NCBI RefSeq assembly: GCF_030915505.1
Contig: NZ_CP133265.1
Span: 868,001 to 932,000, forward strand
Source of the DNA: Neobacillus sp. OS1-2
GTDB taxonomy: Bacteria; Bacillota; Bacilli; Bacillales; Cytobacillaceae
DNA: 64,000 nt
Reading direction: 5' to 3'
The position numbers were made by a program, and so were the translations under genes. A model generated the notes under the pieces. The model was not told where the DNA came from and searched no databases. It saw nothing but the letters and a program-made list of their open reading frames with translations. Positions 1 to 13,578 of the stretch are shown piece after piece; position 1 is the stretch's first letter, and each line of letters begins with the position of its first letter.

Positions 1-6
1 AAACTT

Positions 7-82
7 TGGTGAGCCATGAAGGACTCGAACCTTCGACCCTCTGATTAAAAGTCAGATGCTCTACCAACTGAGCTAATGGCTC
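7..82 (-). tRNA. tRNA-Lys (anticodon TTT)
   Basis: Reading the minus strand, a full cloverleaf starts GAGCCATTAGCTCAG, has the anticodon stem-loop CTGACTTTTAATCAG (anticodon TTT), a GGTTCGAGTC T-loop and an encoded 3' CCA. It is the last tRNA visible in the cluster downstream of the 5S rRNA; the cluster may continue beyond the window. Confidence 0.96.
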
Positions 83-90
83 GTACAACG

Positions 91-163
<73 letters not shown>

Positions 164-183
164 ATTGTAAAGTGAAAATAATA

Positions 184-259
184 TGGTGGAGGATGACGGG
201 ATCGAACCGCCGACCCTCTGCTTGTAAGGCAGATGCTCTCCCAGCTGAGCTAATCCTCC
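184..259 (-). tRNA. tRNA-Val (anticodon TAC)
   Basis: Minus-strand cloverleaf starting GGAGGATTAGCTCAG, anticodon stem-loop CTGCCTTACAAGCAG (anticodon TAC), GGTTCGATCC T-loop and encoded 3' CCA. First tRNA after the 5S gene, co-transcribed with the rRNA operon. Confidence 0.96.
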
Positions 260-269
260 ATTGATAACA

Positions 270-385
<116 letters not shown>

Positions 386-514
386 ACTATTTTTTTGACA
401 CTATTTTATTATAATGTCTTTTTTGTTTTTTTCAAGAGAAATTTTAATTTTTTTCATTCTCTCAAAACTAGATAATGCAGAAGAAGTTTGTAAAATCAAG
501 TTCGCTTTTATAAT

Positions 515-662
515 TTGTCTAGCTCCAGCGTCCAGCAACTAGTGTCCTTCGGTCTTTTCCCTACGATAAGTCAACATCGAATCGCTAACGCTCTTCGTGT
601 TTCCTTTATCTCAGTCAAAGCCCTCCAGGCCATACGTTGCTAATCGGCCGCTTCCGCTTTTC
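515..662 (-). repeat. Dispersed ~150-bp repeat, copy A, in the 23S-5S spacer
   Basis: On the minus strand it runs from AGAAAAGCGGAAGCG to GGACGCTGGAGCTAGACAA. It contains blocks shared with copies at 8.8 and 50.6 kb, such as CTGAGATAAAGGAAACACG and GATGTTGACTTATCGTAGGG. The ends are partly inverted complements (AAGCGxCC ... GGxCGCT), so the transcript could fold on itself. It lies directly downstream of the 23S 3' end and must be part of the rRNA precursor. No protein is encoded. Confidence 0.85.
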
Positions 663-668
663 TATTAG

Positions 669-5354
<4,686 letters not shown>

Positions 5355-5481
5355 TTGATTAGCTCATTTGTTACGTTGGCATAGTTTCATATATATTGAA
5401 ACTAAAAAAATTGTTTGTTGACGTTTTTGTTTGTTTAGTTTTCAAAGAACAAATGTCCTTGCCGTCAAAAGCGACTTCATT

Positions 5482-5511
5482 AATTTATCATATTCATCGT
5501 CATAATGTCAA
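5482..5511 (-). promoter_or_regulatory. rRNA operon promoter (sigma-A type)
   Basis: On the minus strand a perfect -35 TTGACA (5506..5511) is followed after 17-18 bp by ATAAAT/TAAATT. It lies about 130 bp upstream of 16S. The leader between them carries GTTCTTTGAAAACTAAAC, the sequence common in Bacillus rRNA leaders. The exact -10 is uncertain. Confidence 0.6.
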
Positions 5512-5778
5512 CAACATTTTAAATTTCTTTTTTCGTTGTTTAACTCTCTCGATGAGGACGAGATTTAATATATCATGATAAATTAATGTTTGCAATATAA
5601 TTTTAAAAGTTTTTTTAAAAGCATTTAACAATTCCTCATTAATGCTATAAATTTAACGTAGGATAAATTCATAAATTAAACTACAATTGTATATGTAATA
5701 AGAGATAGGCGTTTTCGTAAAATATAATCGATTTCATACCATTAATGAAAACTAACTATACAATTGGACGTGAATTAG
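5512..5778. other. AT-rich intergenic region between rRNA operon and mgtC-like gene
   Basis: About 270 bp upstream of both the minus-strand rRNA operon and the plus-strand MgtC-type gene. It must hold further rRNA promoter sequence and the promoter of the plus-strand gene, but I can assign no other discrete element. Confidence 0.5.
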
Positions 5779-6474
5779 ATGAGTAATGCGGATGTCGATA
5801 TATTAATTAAGCTCGGTATTTCAGCTATTTTCGGCCTTATTATTGGTCTTGAACGTGAATTAAAGAGAAAACCGGTTGGTCTTAAGACAAGCCTGGTCAT
5901 TTCCGTTGTAAGCTGTTTGTTGACAATTGTCTCCATTCAGTCTGCCTATATGTTTCCCGACTCGGGTGAGGTTAAAATTACAATGGACCCGCTAAGGCTT
6001 GCAGCGCAAATTGTCTCAGGGATTGGTTTTTTAGGTGCCGGAGTCATATTAAGACGGGGGAACGACAGTATTTCAGGATTAACAACGGCCGCTATGATCT
6101 GGGGAGCAGCTGGGATAGGAATTGCAGTTGGTGCAGGATTTTATTTAGAAGCGTTTGTCGGGGTGGCCTTATTAATTATTAGTGTGGAATTAATTCCTTT
6201 TTTAATGAAACTTTTTGGTCCAAAACAATTAAGGGAAAAAGAAATCACGCTTCAGCTTTTTATTAGAGACCAGGCACAGATTGATACCACTATTACTTTT
6301 TTACTTGAGAAAAAGTACATTATTCGTAGACTTCGAATCAAAGATTTAGATAACGGAGATCATTTGGTGCAAATATTAGTTGCAGTTGATTATCGTGAAA
6401 AGACAACCGAAGTCTATGCGACTGTTTCTGCAATAGAGGGGGTTCAAAAGGTAGAAATTGAAAGTATGAGCTAG
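5779..6474 (+). CDS. MgtC/SapB family membrane protein
   Basis: A 231-residue MgtC/SapB-type protein. The N-terminal ~145 residues hold about four or five hydrophobic segments. They include the family-type IGLERELKRKPVGLKT stretch after the first helix and the glycine-rich SGIGFLGAGVILRRG loop with following GLTTAA. The C-terminal ~80 residues look like a soluble ACT-like domain. In the family, MgtC proteins support growth in low Mg2+ and modulate membrane energetics; the role here is not shown. The ATG is preceded only by a weak GGACGTG. It is followed by tRNA-Ala and appears monocistronic. Confidence 0.85.
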   Translation: MSNADVDILIKLGISAIFGLIIGLERELKRKPVGLKTSLVISVVSCLLTIVSIQSAYMFPDSGEVKITMDPLRLAAQIVSGIGFLGAGVILRRGNDSISGLTTAAMIWGAAGIGIAVGAGFYLEAFVGVALLIISVELIPFLMKLFGPKQLREKEITLQLFIRDQAQIDTTITFLLEKKYIIRRLRIKDLDNGDHLVQILVAVDYREKTTEVYATVSAIEGVQKVEIESMS

Positions 6475-6558
6475 TAGAAAAATATTATTGCCTTTCCTCA
6501 AAATTTCTCTTGCAAGAATTTTATATAACAGATATAATTCTTCTTGTAATAAATTTAC

Positions 6559-6631
<73 letters not shown>

Positions 6632-6638
6632 TACTTCG

Positions 6639-6671
6639 AAAACCTTTGTGTAGCAAAGGTTTTCTTTTTTT
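6639..6671 (+). terminator. Rho-independent terminator after tRNA-Ala
   Basis: Stem AAAACCTTTG / CAAAGGTTTT with a short loop, followed by CTTTTTTT. Confidence 0.85.
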
Positions 6672-6935
6672 GGAAATTTTTATTAAAATATAAATAAATT
6701 TTCCTATTTTTAGAATTTCCTCTTGCGCATTATATTCCATTATTAATATAATTAAAAACGTAATTAAAGTTTAAAAATTTAGAAAAATCTGCATTCGGAA
6801 GGGAGGAGATAGAGTAAATTTGTTTATCCTTTTAGCCGCAACCTAGTTTTTCCTCATCTTATGGCCAATCACTTTTATCTTTTCTTTTTGCCTCATGTTG
6901 AAACAATGTTTTTATTATGAGAGGGGGCGCTTCCG

Positions 6936-7262
6936 TTGGAGGCACAAAAATCCAAAGATTATTCTGAAAGCGATTACAGTTCTATTGCTCAATCATCATC
7001 GTTTCAAGCACTACTCTCCGAAAAGAAAAAATTTATTATCCCAATCACTATTTTCTTTTTTTGCTTTTATTTTGCACTACCTATTTTAACTTCTTATTCA
7101 ACCGTCCTAAATCATAAGTTTATTGGCAGTATAACATGGGCATGGGTTTTTGCATTCTTACAATTCGTAATGACATGGGGCTTGTGCATGCTTTACTCAA
7201 AGAAAGCGGCAAAATTTGATGATTTAGCCAATAATGTTATCCAAAAAGGAGTGAGTAACTAA
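6936..7262 (+). CDS. DUF485 family membrane protein, partner of the downstream symporter
   Basis: A 108-residue protein with two hydrophobic segments (about residues 30-52 and 66-90) in the pattern of DUF485 (YjcH-like) proteins, which are encoded next to acetate/solute symporters. Translation most likely starts at TTG 6936, as GAGAGGGGG lies at a good distance upstream and no better ATG exists. The stop codon overlaps the ATG of the next gene by one base (TAATG), indicating translational coupling. The function of the family is not firmly established; a small accessory subunit of the symporter is the usual inference. Confidence 0.8.
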   Translation: MEAQKSKDYSESDYSSIAQSSSFQALLSEKKKFIIPITIFFFCFYFALPILTSYSTVLNHKFIGSITWAWVFAFLQFVMTWGLCMLYSKKAAKFDDLANNVIQKGVSN

Positions 7263-8803
7263 TGAACACTCCAGCTTTTATTATGTTTCTTGGGATCGTG
7301 TTTGTAACGTTAATCATTACATATTACGCCTCTAAGAAAACGAAAAATGCTAGTGAATTTTATACGGCTGGCGGCGGACTGACAGGCTGGCAAAACGGAA
7401 TGGCAATCGCCGGCGATTACATGTCTGCAGCTTCATTCCTAGGAATTGCTGGTGCAGTCGCCTTAACTGGTTTTGATGGGTTTTTCTATAGTATTGGATT
7501 CCTTGTTGCATACCTTGTTGTTCTTTATTTAGTGGCCGAGCCACTCAGGAACTTAGGAAAATATACTTTTGCTGATATGATTGCAGCCCGTTTCGATTCC
7601 AAAAAGATCCGCGGGTTTGCAGCGATGAATACGGTAACCATCTCGATCTTCTATATGATTGCACAGCTTGTCGGTGCCGGTGCACTAATTAAATTATTAT
7701 TAGGCTTATCCTACACTACTTCCGTATTAATCGTTGGCGTCTTAATGACTGTATACGTTATTTTTGGCGGTATGCATGCTACAAGCTGGGTGCAAATCAT
7801 TAAAGCAATCCTTTTAATGGGGGGGACATTCATCATTTCGATGATTGTATTTGCTAAGTTTAATTGGAGCATAACCGATATGTTTGCCCAAATGAAAACG
7901 GCAACACCTTTGAAGGAATCGTTCTTAAATCCAGGTGTTAAATACAAAATCGGTCTTGATACGATTTCATTAAACATGGGATTAGTCCTTGGGACAGCGG
8001 GATTACCACACATCCTTGTGCGCTTCTTTACTGTAAAGGACGCGAAAACAGCTCGTTCTTCTGTTGTTTACGCGACATGGATTATCGGAATCTTTTATGT
8101 GATGACTATTTTCCTTGGTTTTGGTGCAGCGGCTTTTGTTGGCAATTCCGAAATTGTTGCGGCTAATCCTGCTGGAAATATGGCAGCTCCACTTCTAGCA
8201 AAAGCAATCGGCGGTAATATGCTATTCGCCTTTATCTCTGCTGTAGCTTTCGCGACCATTCTAGCAGTTGTAGCAGGCCTTGTTCTGACAGCGGCATCTG
8301 CCTTTGCCCATGATTTCTATAACGAGATCCTTCGAAAAGGAAAAGCAACGGAAAAGCAGCAAGTTAGCATGGCGCGCTGGGCCGCAATTGGGGTTTCCGT
8401 CATTTCTATTATTCTTGCATTAGGAGCGCAGACACTCAATGTCGCCTTCCTGGTATCACTTGCCTTTGCAGTTGCTGCAAGCGCTAACTTACCAGTTATC
8501 ATTTACACCATCTATTGGAAACGATTCAATACGACCGGTGCTGTCTGGGCAATGGTAGTTGGACTAATCTCTGCAATCGGATTGGTTGTAATTAGCCCCA
8601 ACGTTTTCAGCCCTGAAGTTGGAAAAGCTATTTTTGTCGGTAACCCAATCTTCCCTTATACAACACCAGGAATCTTATCTATCCCGCTTGGTTTCTTAGC
8701 AGGATACCTGGGAACAATTTTCTCTAGTCAAAAAGCTGATGTGAAAAAGTTTGAAGAAGTGTTAGTTAAATCAAATACGGGAATTGGTATAAATAATCAT
8801 TAA
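7262..8803 (+). CDS. Sodium:solute symporter, ActP-like (acetate/monocarboxylate)
   Basis: A 513-residue integral membrane protein of the sodium:solute symporter family, about 13 transmembrane helices. The N-terminal EFYTAGGGLTGWQNGMAIAG followed by DYMSAASFLG is the characteristic start of the ActP-type subgroup, which imports acetate, pyruvate or other short carboxylates with Na+. It is coupled to the DUF485 gene upstream, the usual arrangement for this subgroup. The exact substrate cannot be read from sequence. A dispersed repeat follows the stop codon, apparently inside a former terminator. Confidence 0.88.
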   Translation: MNTPAFIMFLGIVFVTLIITYYASKKTKNASEFYTAGGGLTGWQNGMAIAGDYMSAASFLGIAGAVALTGFDGFFYSIGFLVAYLVVLYLVAEPLRNLGKYTFADMIAARFDSKKIRGFAAMNTVTISIFYMIAQLVGAGALIKLLLGLSYTTSVLIVGVLMTVYVIFGGMHATSWVQIIKAILLMGGTFIISMIVFAKFNWSITDMFAQMKTATPLKESFLNPGVKYKIGLDTISLNMGLVLGTAGLPHILVRFFTVKDAKTARSSVVYATWIIGIFYVMTIFLGFGAAAFVGNSEIVAANPAGNMAAPLLAKAIGGNMLFAFISAVAFATILAVVAGLVLTAASAFAHDFYNEILRKGKATEKQQVSMARWAAIGVSVISIILALGAQTLNVAFLVSLAFAVAASANLPVIIYTIYWKRFNTTGAVWAMVVGLISAIGLVVISPNVFSPEVGKAIFVGNPIFPYTTPGILSIPLGFLAGYLGTIFSSQKADVKKFEEVLVKSNTGIGINNH

Positions 8804-8808
8804 GCAGC

Positions 8809-9030
8809 AAAATGGGACTTAGGAAAGCGAAAGCGCCCTGGTCAGCGGCGTATGGACTGGAGCGCCCCAACTGAGATAAAGGAAACACGGAGAGCGTAGC
8901 GATCCGATGTTGACTTATCGTAGGGCGGAGCGCGAAGGACACTAGCCGCTAGGGCGCTAGAGCTGGACAATTCTCAAAGTCAAAATTTTTATATTATTGT
9001 ATCTTTTGAAAATAACTTCAGTCCCATTTT
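8809..9030 (+). terminator. Terminator-like inverted repeat split by repeat copy B
   Basis: AAAATGGGACT at 8809..8819 is perfectly complementary to AGTCCCATTTT at 9020..9030, but the arms are 200 bp apart. Repeat copy B fills the space between. This looks like the terminator of the symporter operon (or a bidirectional one shared with the helicase gene) opened by insertion of the element. Confidence 0.5.
8821..8992 (+). repeat. Dispersed ~150-bp repeat, copy B
   Basis: Runs from AGGAAAGCGAAAGCGCCCTG through CTGAGATAAAGGAAACACGG and GTTGACTTATCGTAGGGCGG to AGGGCGCTAGAGCTGGACAA. Similarity to copy C continues through TTCTCAAAGTC for about 20 bp more. The ends are inverted complements (GCGCCCT / AGGGCGC), so the element can form a long imperfect hairpin. 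No coding potential. Confidence 0.88.
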
Positions 9031-9034
9031 TAAT

Positions 9035-10384
9035 CTATTTTTTTCTACCTGTAGCAGATCTTGATGTATTTCTACCTGACCTAGAAGTAGAGGTTTGATT
9101 GCCAGATTGTCTACCTTGCTGAAAGTTCCCTTTTCGATCATCCCTACGATCTGTATTGCTCCGGTTTCGATCATTTCTACCCTGCTTTTCTCTTCCTTGG
9201 CTACGTTTTTCATTTTGACCTTGTGGACGAACCCTCCTGTCATCTCTAGAGGTTTCTTTCTCCCTATTTGGATCCACCAGATTTTGCTTTTGAATCGTAA
9301 GCTTAAGGTCTTTTTCAATTACCTCGAGTGCTGACTTATCCTTCGCTGCGTATAATGTAATCGCTAAGCCGGTCATCCCTGCCCTGCCGGTACGTCCAAT
9401 GCGATGGATATAACTTTCAGAATCCTCCGGAATGTCATAGTTAAACACATGTGTGACCCCTTCAACATCTAGTCCCCTTGCCGCCACATCGGTTGCAACC
9501 AGTAACTGGATCTCTGCATCCCTAAAACGCTTCATTACTTGTTCCCTTTTCGCCTGTGACAGATCACCATGCAATTCATCACTGGGAAATCCGTGGGCTT
9601 TCAGGGCATCATAGAGTTTACTCACTCTTCGTTTTGTTCGACAAAAGATGACTGCCAAAAAAGGCCGATGGGTCTCGATGAGGTCGATAAGCGTTCCTTG
9701 TTTTGCTCGGTCTGTTGTATAAATCGCTATTTGCTTTACATTATCGGCCGGTCCTTGCGTTTTTTCGATTTGAATATATTCTGGATCACGCATATGCTTT
9801 GCTGCTAATTTCCGAATTTCCGGCGGCATCGTGGCCGAGAATAGCATCGTTTGCCGTGTTACCGGCGTTTCCCGAATAATATCCTCGACTTCGCCTAGAA
9901 ACCCAATGTGCAGCATTTGATCCGCTTCATCTAAGACAAGGAAAGAAATTTCTGATAATCGGACAGTTTCTCTTCTTATATGATCTAACAGCCTTCCTGG
10001 TGTCCCGACGACAATTTGCGGGTTTCGCTTTAATTTCTTTAACTGTTTATCAACATCTTGCCCGCCGTAAGCAGCTAGGACAGCTACTCCCGGTATATCC
10101 ACAAGCAATTTTTCAATTTCAGCCGTTATTTGCAGGGCTAATTCTCTTGTCGGCGTGACAATGAGCGCCTGAATATATGCTGCTTCCTTATCAATTTTTT
10201 CAAGAATCGGCAGGATAAAAGCAAATGTTTTTCCTGTACCGGTTTGCGCTTGGGCTATAATATCGTTCCCATTCATCACAAATGGAATTGCCTGCTCCTG
10301 GATGGGTGTCGGTTTTGCGACACCGTAGCCGCGTAATTGATTAACCACGGTTTCCGAAATACCTAATGATAAAAAATCTGACAA
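9035..10384 (-). CDS. DEAD-box ATP-dependent RNA helicase
   Basis: A 449-residue RNA helicase with the full motif set in order: Q-motif region ([10 protein letters not shown]), motif I AQTGTGKT, motif Ia PTRELALQ, motif [11 protein letters not shown], motif III SAT, and the helicase-C motifs [13 protein letters not shown] and [10 protein letters not shown]. Residues after about 370 form a basic, Arg/Asp/Gln/Asn-rich low-complexity tail, typical of RNA-binding extensions in Csh/Dea-type helicases of Bacillus. It is expected to act in ribosome assembly, RNA turnover or cold adaptation. I cannot assign it to a particular Bacillus paralogue. Monocistronic. Confidence 0.92.
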   Translation of the reverse strand: MSDFLSLGISETVVNQLRGYGVAKPTPIQEQAIPFVMNGNDIIAQAQTGTGKTFAFILPILEKIDKEAAYIQALIVTPTRELALQITAEIEKLLVDIPGVAVLAAYGGQDVDKQLKKLKRNPQIVVGTPGRLLDHIRRETVRLSEISFLVLDEADQMLHIGFLGEVEDIIRETPVTRQTMLFSATMPPEIRKLAAKHMRDPEYIQIEKTQGPADNVKQIAIYTTDRAKQGTLIDLIETHRPFLAVIFCRTKRRVSKLYDALKAHGFPSDELHGDLSQAKREQVMKRFRDAEIQLLVATDVAARGLDVEGVTHVFNYDIPEDSESYIHRIGRTGRAGMTGLAITLYAAKDKSALEVIEKDLKLTIQKQNLVDPNREKETSRDDRRVRPQGQNEKRSQGREKQGRNDRNRSNTDRRDDRKGNFQQGRQSGNQTSTSRSGRNTSRSATGRKK

Positions 10385-10555
10385 AAAAACCCCTACTTTC
10401 TAAAATTACCTATCCACTTATATTGATGGTTTATCGTTTTAAATGCAAATGTATATTTCACCCATTGGTTGCCTTGTTCGTAAAAAGAGGTTATAATCAT
10501 TAATACCAAGTTATTCAATCGGAATAGTTAATTAAGGATCTAAAGGAGGGATTTT

Positions 10556-11131
10556 ATGATAGAACAAAGTTTTCTTATCATTCATGGATTAGGCGGTAGC
10601 GGATCTGATCACTGGCAAACCTGGTTGGCAAAGGAACTAACGAAAAGAAACTATCATGTTTGTTACCCCACCTTCTCAAGATTCAACACACCTAATAAAG
10701 AAGTTTGGTTAGAGGAATTGCATGAGGCGATTAAAACCCTTCCAGCAAAACATCAGCTTACGGTGATTACCCATAGTCTCGGCTGTTTTCTATGGCTTCA
10801 TTATGCAGCAGGTCAAAGTAATCGAATTGCTAATCAAGTAATCCTTGTTGCCCCGCCATCTCCAAATGTGATACTTTCGGAGGCGAAAACTTTTTATCCG
10901 GTTCCTTTGAAAAAAAGTAATCTATCAGAAGCTGCTAAGGAGACGCTGTTTATCCATTCAACTAATGATCCTTACTGCAGCATGGTGGATGCAACAGGCT
11001 ATTTAAACTTAGGCTTTCCTTCAATTGTATTACCTAATTCCGGGCATATTAATATAGATTCCGGTCATGGGAAATGGCCACGGATTTTGGATTTAAGTCT
11101 AGGTTCCGATAAGGTAGTTTATTCTATTTAG
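10556..11131 (+). CDS. RBBP9/YdeN family alpha/beta hydrolase
   Basis: A 191-residue small serine hydrolase. It has an N-terminal IIHGLGGSGSDHWQ oxyanion-type loop, the nucleophile motif THSLGC (Ser in an H-S-L-G elbow, as in the RBBP9/YdeN family), an acid in STNDPYCS and the catalytic His in NSGHIN. The natural substrate of the family is largely unknown. The start has a strong AAAGGAGGGATTTT ribosome site. It is a single-gene unit that converges on the sulfur-relay operon. Confidence 0.85.
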   Translation: MIEQSFLIIHGLGGSGSDHWQTWLAKELTKRNYHVCYPTFSRFNTPNKEVWLEELHEAIKTLPAKHQLTVITHSLGCFLWLHYAAGQSNRIANQVILVAPPSPNVILSEAKTFYPVPLKKSNLSEAAKETLFIHSTNDPYCSMVDATGYLNLGFPSIVLPNSGHINIDSGHGKWPRILDLSLGSDKVVYSI

Positions 11132-11151
11132 AGGAATGTCCAGTGAAATTA

Positions 11152-11187
11152 ATAAAAAAAGGAGTGATTATTTTACAATCACTCCTT
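11152..11187 (-). terminator. Terminator of the OsmC/MetE-like/TusA operon
   Basis: Stem GGAGTGATT / AATCACTCC with a 7-nt loop. On the minus strand it is followed by TTTTTTTATT. It lies between two convergent units and can serve mainly the minus-strand operon. Confidence 0.85.
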
Positions 11188-11194
11188 TGCACTA

Positions 11195-11647
11195 TTAAGC
11201 CATTACCTCTGCTTTCACCCATTGATTTTCAACAGGTATTCCCGCTTCTTTTAATGTTCTAAAGACAGGGCATCTTAGGTCAACAGATTCTTGCAATTCA
11301 TTAATTCGTTCTTGCGTCTCAGAGGTTTCAACTACCGCTTTCACTTTGACTTCCTGGAAATAAGGTTTTATGGTAAGGTCTCCCATGAGTCCTGCCAAAT
11401 CTAAGCTGCCTTCAACATTAAAAGAGATTCCTTGAAGATCAAACTTCATTTCCTGCGCAATTAGTTGCGCCATCACGTTTTCACACGCAATTAATGAGGA
11501 TAGAAATGTTGAAAGCGGATCGATCGCCGAGTCCTTACCACCAAATGATACCGGTTCATCAATAGCAATGCTATGCTTGCCGGCAACCGCATCGAGGCGC
11601 ATTCCGTTTCCTTTGCCCTCTACTTTAAAGTCCATCAATTGTCCCAT
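11195..11647 (-). CDS. OsmC family peroxide-related protein
   Basis: A 150-residue OsmC/Ohr-fold protein. The two family cysteines are present: the first in SSLIACENVMAQ (about residue 54) and the second in the RCPVFRTL motif near residue 125. In OsmC/Ohr proteins these form the thiol pair that reduces organic hydroperoxides. It is the last gene of a five-gene operon behind the MetE-like gene, with AGGAGGAGAAAAG 5' of its ATG. In this context it may handle reactive sulfur species or hydroperoxides; that is inference. Confidence 0.85.
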   Translation of the reverse strand: MGQLMDFKVEGKGNGMRLDAVAGKHSIAIDEPVSFGGKDSAIDPLSTFLSSLIACENVMAQLIAQEMKFDLQGISFNVEGSLDLAGLMGDLTIKPYFQEVKVKAVVETSETQERINELQESVDLRCPVFRTLKEAGIPVENQWVKAEVMA

Positions 11648-11661
11648 TATCTTTTCTCCTC

Positions 11662-12831
11662 CTATTCGAAAATCATTTCCCTAAGCTTCTTTCCTGCCTC
11701 TGCCATAACCTTTAATTTTTCAAAAGCAATCTTGTCACTATTCATCGGCCGTTGCGCAAATGTACCAAAGCCACAATCCGGGTTTAAAAAGATTTTTTCA
11801 TCCGGCAGGTACTTTCTAACTTCTTGAACTCGCTCGATGATGGTTTCCACGTTTTCAATTGTTTCCGTCCGAGGATTGACAATACCAAATCCCAGCTCTT
11901 TCCCGCCAAAATCACTGATAACGTCTAATTCTCCGGCACGCGGGGTCGCATATTCGAGAATCAGCTGATCGACATTTACATGGGCGAGATAGGGAATTAA
12001 CGGATCATATGGTCCACGAAGAAGGACCTGTTCCTGGGTGCTCCAGTTGCCGCGGCAAATATGAACACCCACTCTTGAGCCTCTGCCTAACATACCGGCG
12101 GTTACCTGATTCATTAGATCGAGAGCAAACGCAATTTCCTCTTCTGCATCGGCTTTAGCTGTCAAGGCGCCGCACATAAAGGTTCGGTTGGCATTTTTTT
12201 GTGTAAACACAAGCTCTGTCAACACAGGCTCATCGAATTGAATAAAATCAGCCCCGGCTGCAATTAACTCGTCCACCTCTTCGCGTAACGCGTTAATAAT
12301 ATCGACAGATAGATCCTCTTTTGTCGGATATGCATCTTTCGAAAGCCCTTCTACCCACATCGCTCTTGTTAACAAGTAAGGACCGGGAAGCATAACCTTA
12401 ATCGCTTTGTCTGTTTGTTTTTTCAAAAATAAATAGTCATTTACGGCAAGCGGTTTTTTGCGGCTGATTTTTCCGACCGCTGCTGGATTAGACATAGAAA
12501 AGGCCGGTACGTCTAATGTGCCAAGTATTTCCTCAAAGCTTGCTTTATCCTCGACATATTCAAGCAACTCCGACACCGTCAGCATCTGTACATTGTGTAA
12601 GTGTTCTGCTACAAACGAGATAAAATTATCACGCCGCTGCTCACCGTCTGAGACGATATCAATTCCCGCTTCTTCCTGCCATTTCAAGCATTGTAACACT
12701 GCCTGATCTGCAATGTTTTGAAACTCTTCTTCGCTTATTCTTCCGGCCCGTTTATCGCGCATCGCCCTTTTTACTTCGTTCGACCTTGGCCAGCTGCCAA
12801 TAACGGTGGTCGGAAATTTCGGTACATTCAT
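11662..12831 (-). CDS. Stand-alone methionine-synthase (MetE C-domain) like protein
   Basis: A 389-residue protein corresponding only to the C-terminal catalytic barrel of cobalamin-independent methionine synthase; the MetE N-terminal domain is absent. It begins with the PTTVIGSWPRS motif. The zinc ligands are all present: His257 and Cys259 (VHICRGN), Glu293 and Cys353 (NPDCGFGTF). This implies a Zn-thiolate transfer to or from a sulfur nucleophile. Homologues include short YxjG/YxjH-type proteins and core-MetE enzymes using methyl donors other than methyltetrahydrofolate. Its place among TusA, DsrE and OsmC genes suggests a thiol methyl/alkyl transfer reaction; substrate unknown. Confidence 0.82.
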   Translation of the reverse strand: MNVPKFPTTVIGSWPRSNEVKRAMRDKRAGRISEEEFQNIADQAVLQCLKWQEEAGIDIVSDGEQRRDNFISFVAEHLHNVQMLTVSELLEYVEDKASFEEILGTLDVPAFSMSNPAAVGKISRKKPLAVNDYLFLKKQTDKAIKVMLPGPYLLTRAMWVEGLSKDAYPTKEDLSVDIINALREEVDELIAAGADFIQFDEPVLTELVFTQKNANRTFMCGALTAKADAEEEIAFALDLMNQVTAGMLGRGSRVGVHICRGNWSTQEQVLLRGPYDPLIPYLAHVNVDQLILEYATPRAGELDVISDFGGKELGFGIVNPRTETIENVETIIERVQEVRKYLPDEKIFLNPDCGFGTFAQRPMNSDKIAFEKLKVMAEAGKKLREMIFE

Positions 12832-12849
12832 ATCGATGATAACCCCCTG

Positions 12850-13563
12850 TTAAAATACAATCGAAAGCTTAATTTCAATAGCAACTGCTTGTTTAAGGGT
12901 TTGATAGATGGGTGAACGGGCAAGCGTATTTTTCCATAAATTCTCGAGCATCGGTTCAGATTCCGGTGATGACACATAAAAGGTTCCGGTAATCTGACTT
13001 AGTTTGGGGCAGCCCTCATCTTCTAGTTCCATATGATAAAGAACATTTTCCAGTCCACCCTTTAAGCTTAACTCTACATGATCAATCACCATATTACGCT
13101 TGGATGCTTGAGCTTTGTACCCCACTGTCAAACAGGAAGCAAGTGAGCCCAGTAAATAGTCGATAGCGCTAGGTGCATTCACCTTTGGACTGAAATCTGC
13201 CGGCTGTCCTGCACTAAAAGTGTGGTTTCTAGAATGGATTTTTGCGGAGAGATCATTTTCCCCCCGAACCCGGACACTCCATTGATAGCTCTTCGCTGCC
13301 TCCAGATCCTGCGCTAACTCCGTTTGTTCAGCGCCTTTGCGAATATAGTATCTTATTGTATTGTCACCAGGTTCCGAACCCAGAAATCCATGCTCCACCA
13401 TTCGGCACCATGCTGGAAGGTCCTCAGCTACTGTTCTTTCTCTGCTTCGAACTTCAAGAATCTGTCCATTTTCCAAGGGGTCCATTGCCTTTTTGATGAT
13501 CAGCAATAACCCGGACCCGCAATCTAAATCTCCGCCATCACAGACTGCATGTGGTGTTTCCAT
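12850..13563 (-). CDS. TusA-OsmC fusion protein
   Basis: A 237-residue two-domain protein. Residues about 1-75 are a TusA-like sulfur-carrier domain with the N-terminal Cys in LDCGSG (where canonical TusA has CPxP) and a second conserved DLPAWCRM Cys motif. Residues about 90-237 are an OsmC domain with the first family Cys in SLASCLTVGY. Its second position reads ARSPIYQTL, so the usual second Cys is Ser. I chose ATG 13563 (AGGTGA upstream) rather than the GTG nine bases earlier. Gene order places it between dsrE-like and metE-like genes. A role in carrying persulfide sulfur to or from an OsmC-type thiol site is inference. Confidence 0.82.
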   Translation of the reverse strand: METPHAVCDGGDLDCGSGLLLIIKKAMDPLENGQILEVRSRERTVAEDLPAWCRMVEHGFLGSEPGDNTIRYYIRKGAEQTELAQDLEAAKSYQWSVRVRGENDLSAKIHSRNHTFSAGQPADFSPKVNAPSAIDYLLGSLASCLTVGYKAQASKRNMVIDHVELSLKGGLENVLYHMELEDEGCPKLSQITGTFYVSSPESEPMLENLWKNTLARSPIYQTLKQAVAIEIKLSIVF

Positions 13564-13578
13564 GCTTTTCACCTATAT

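Noticed and set aside
9095..9334. Plus-strand frames inside the DEAD-box helicase tail
   Set aside because: Shadow frames opposite the Arg/Asp-rich low-complexity coding region.
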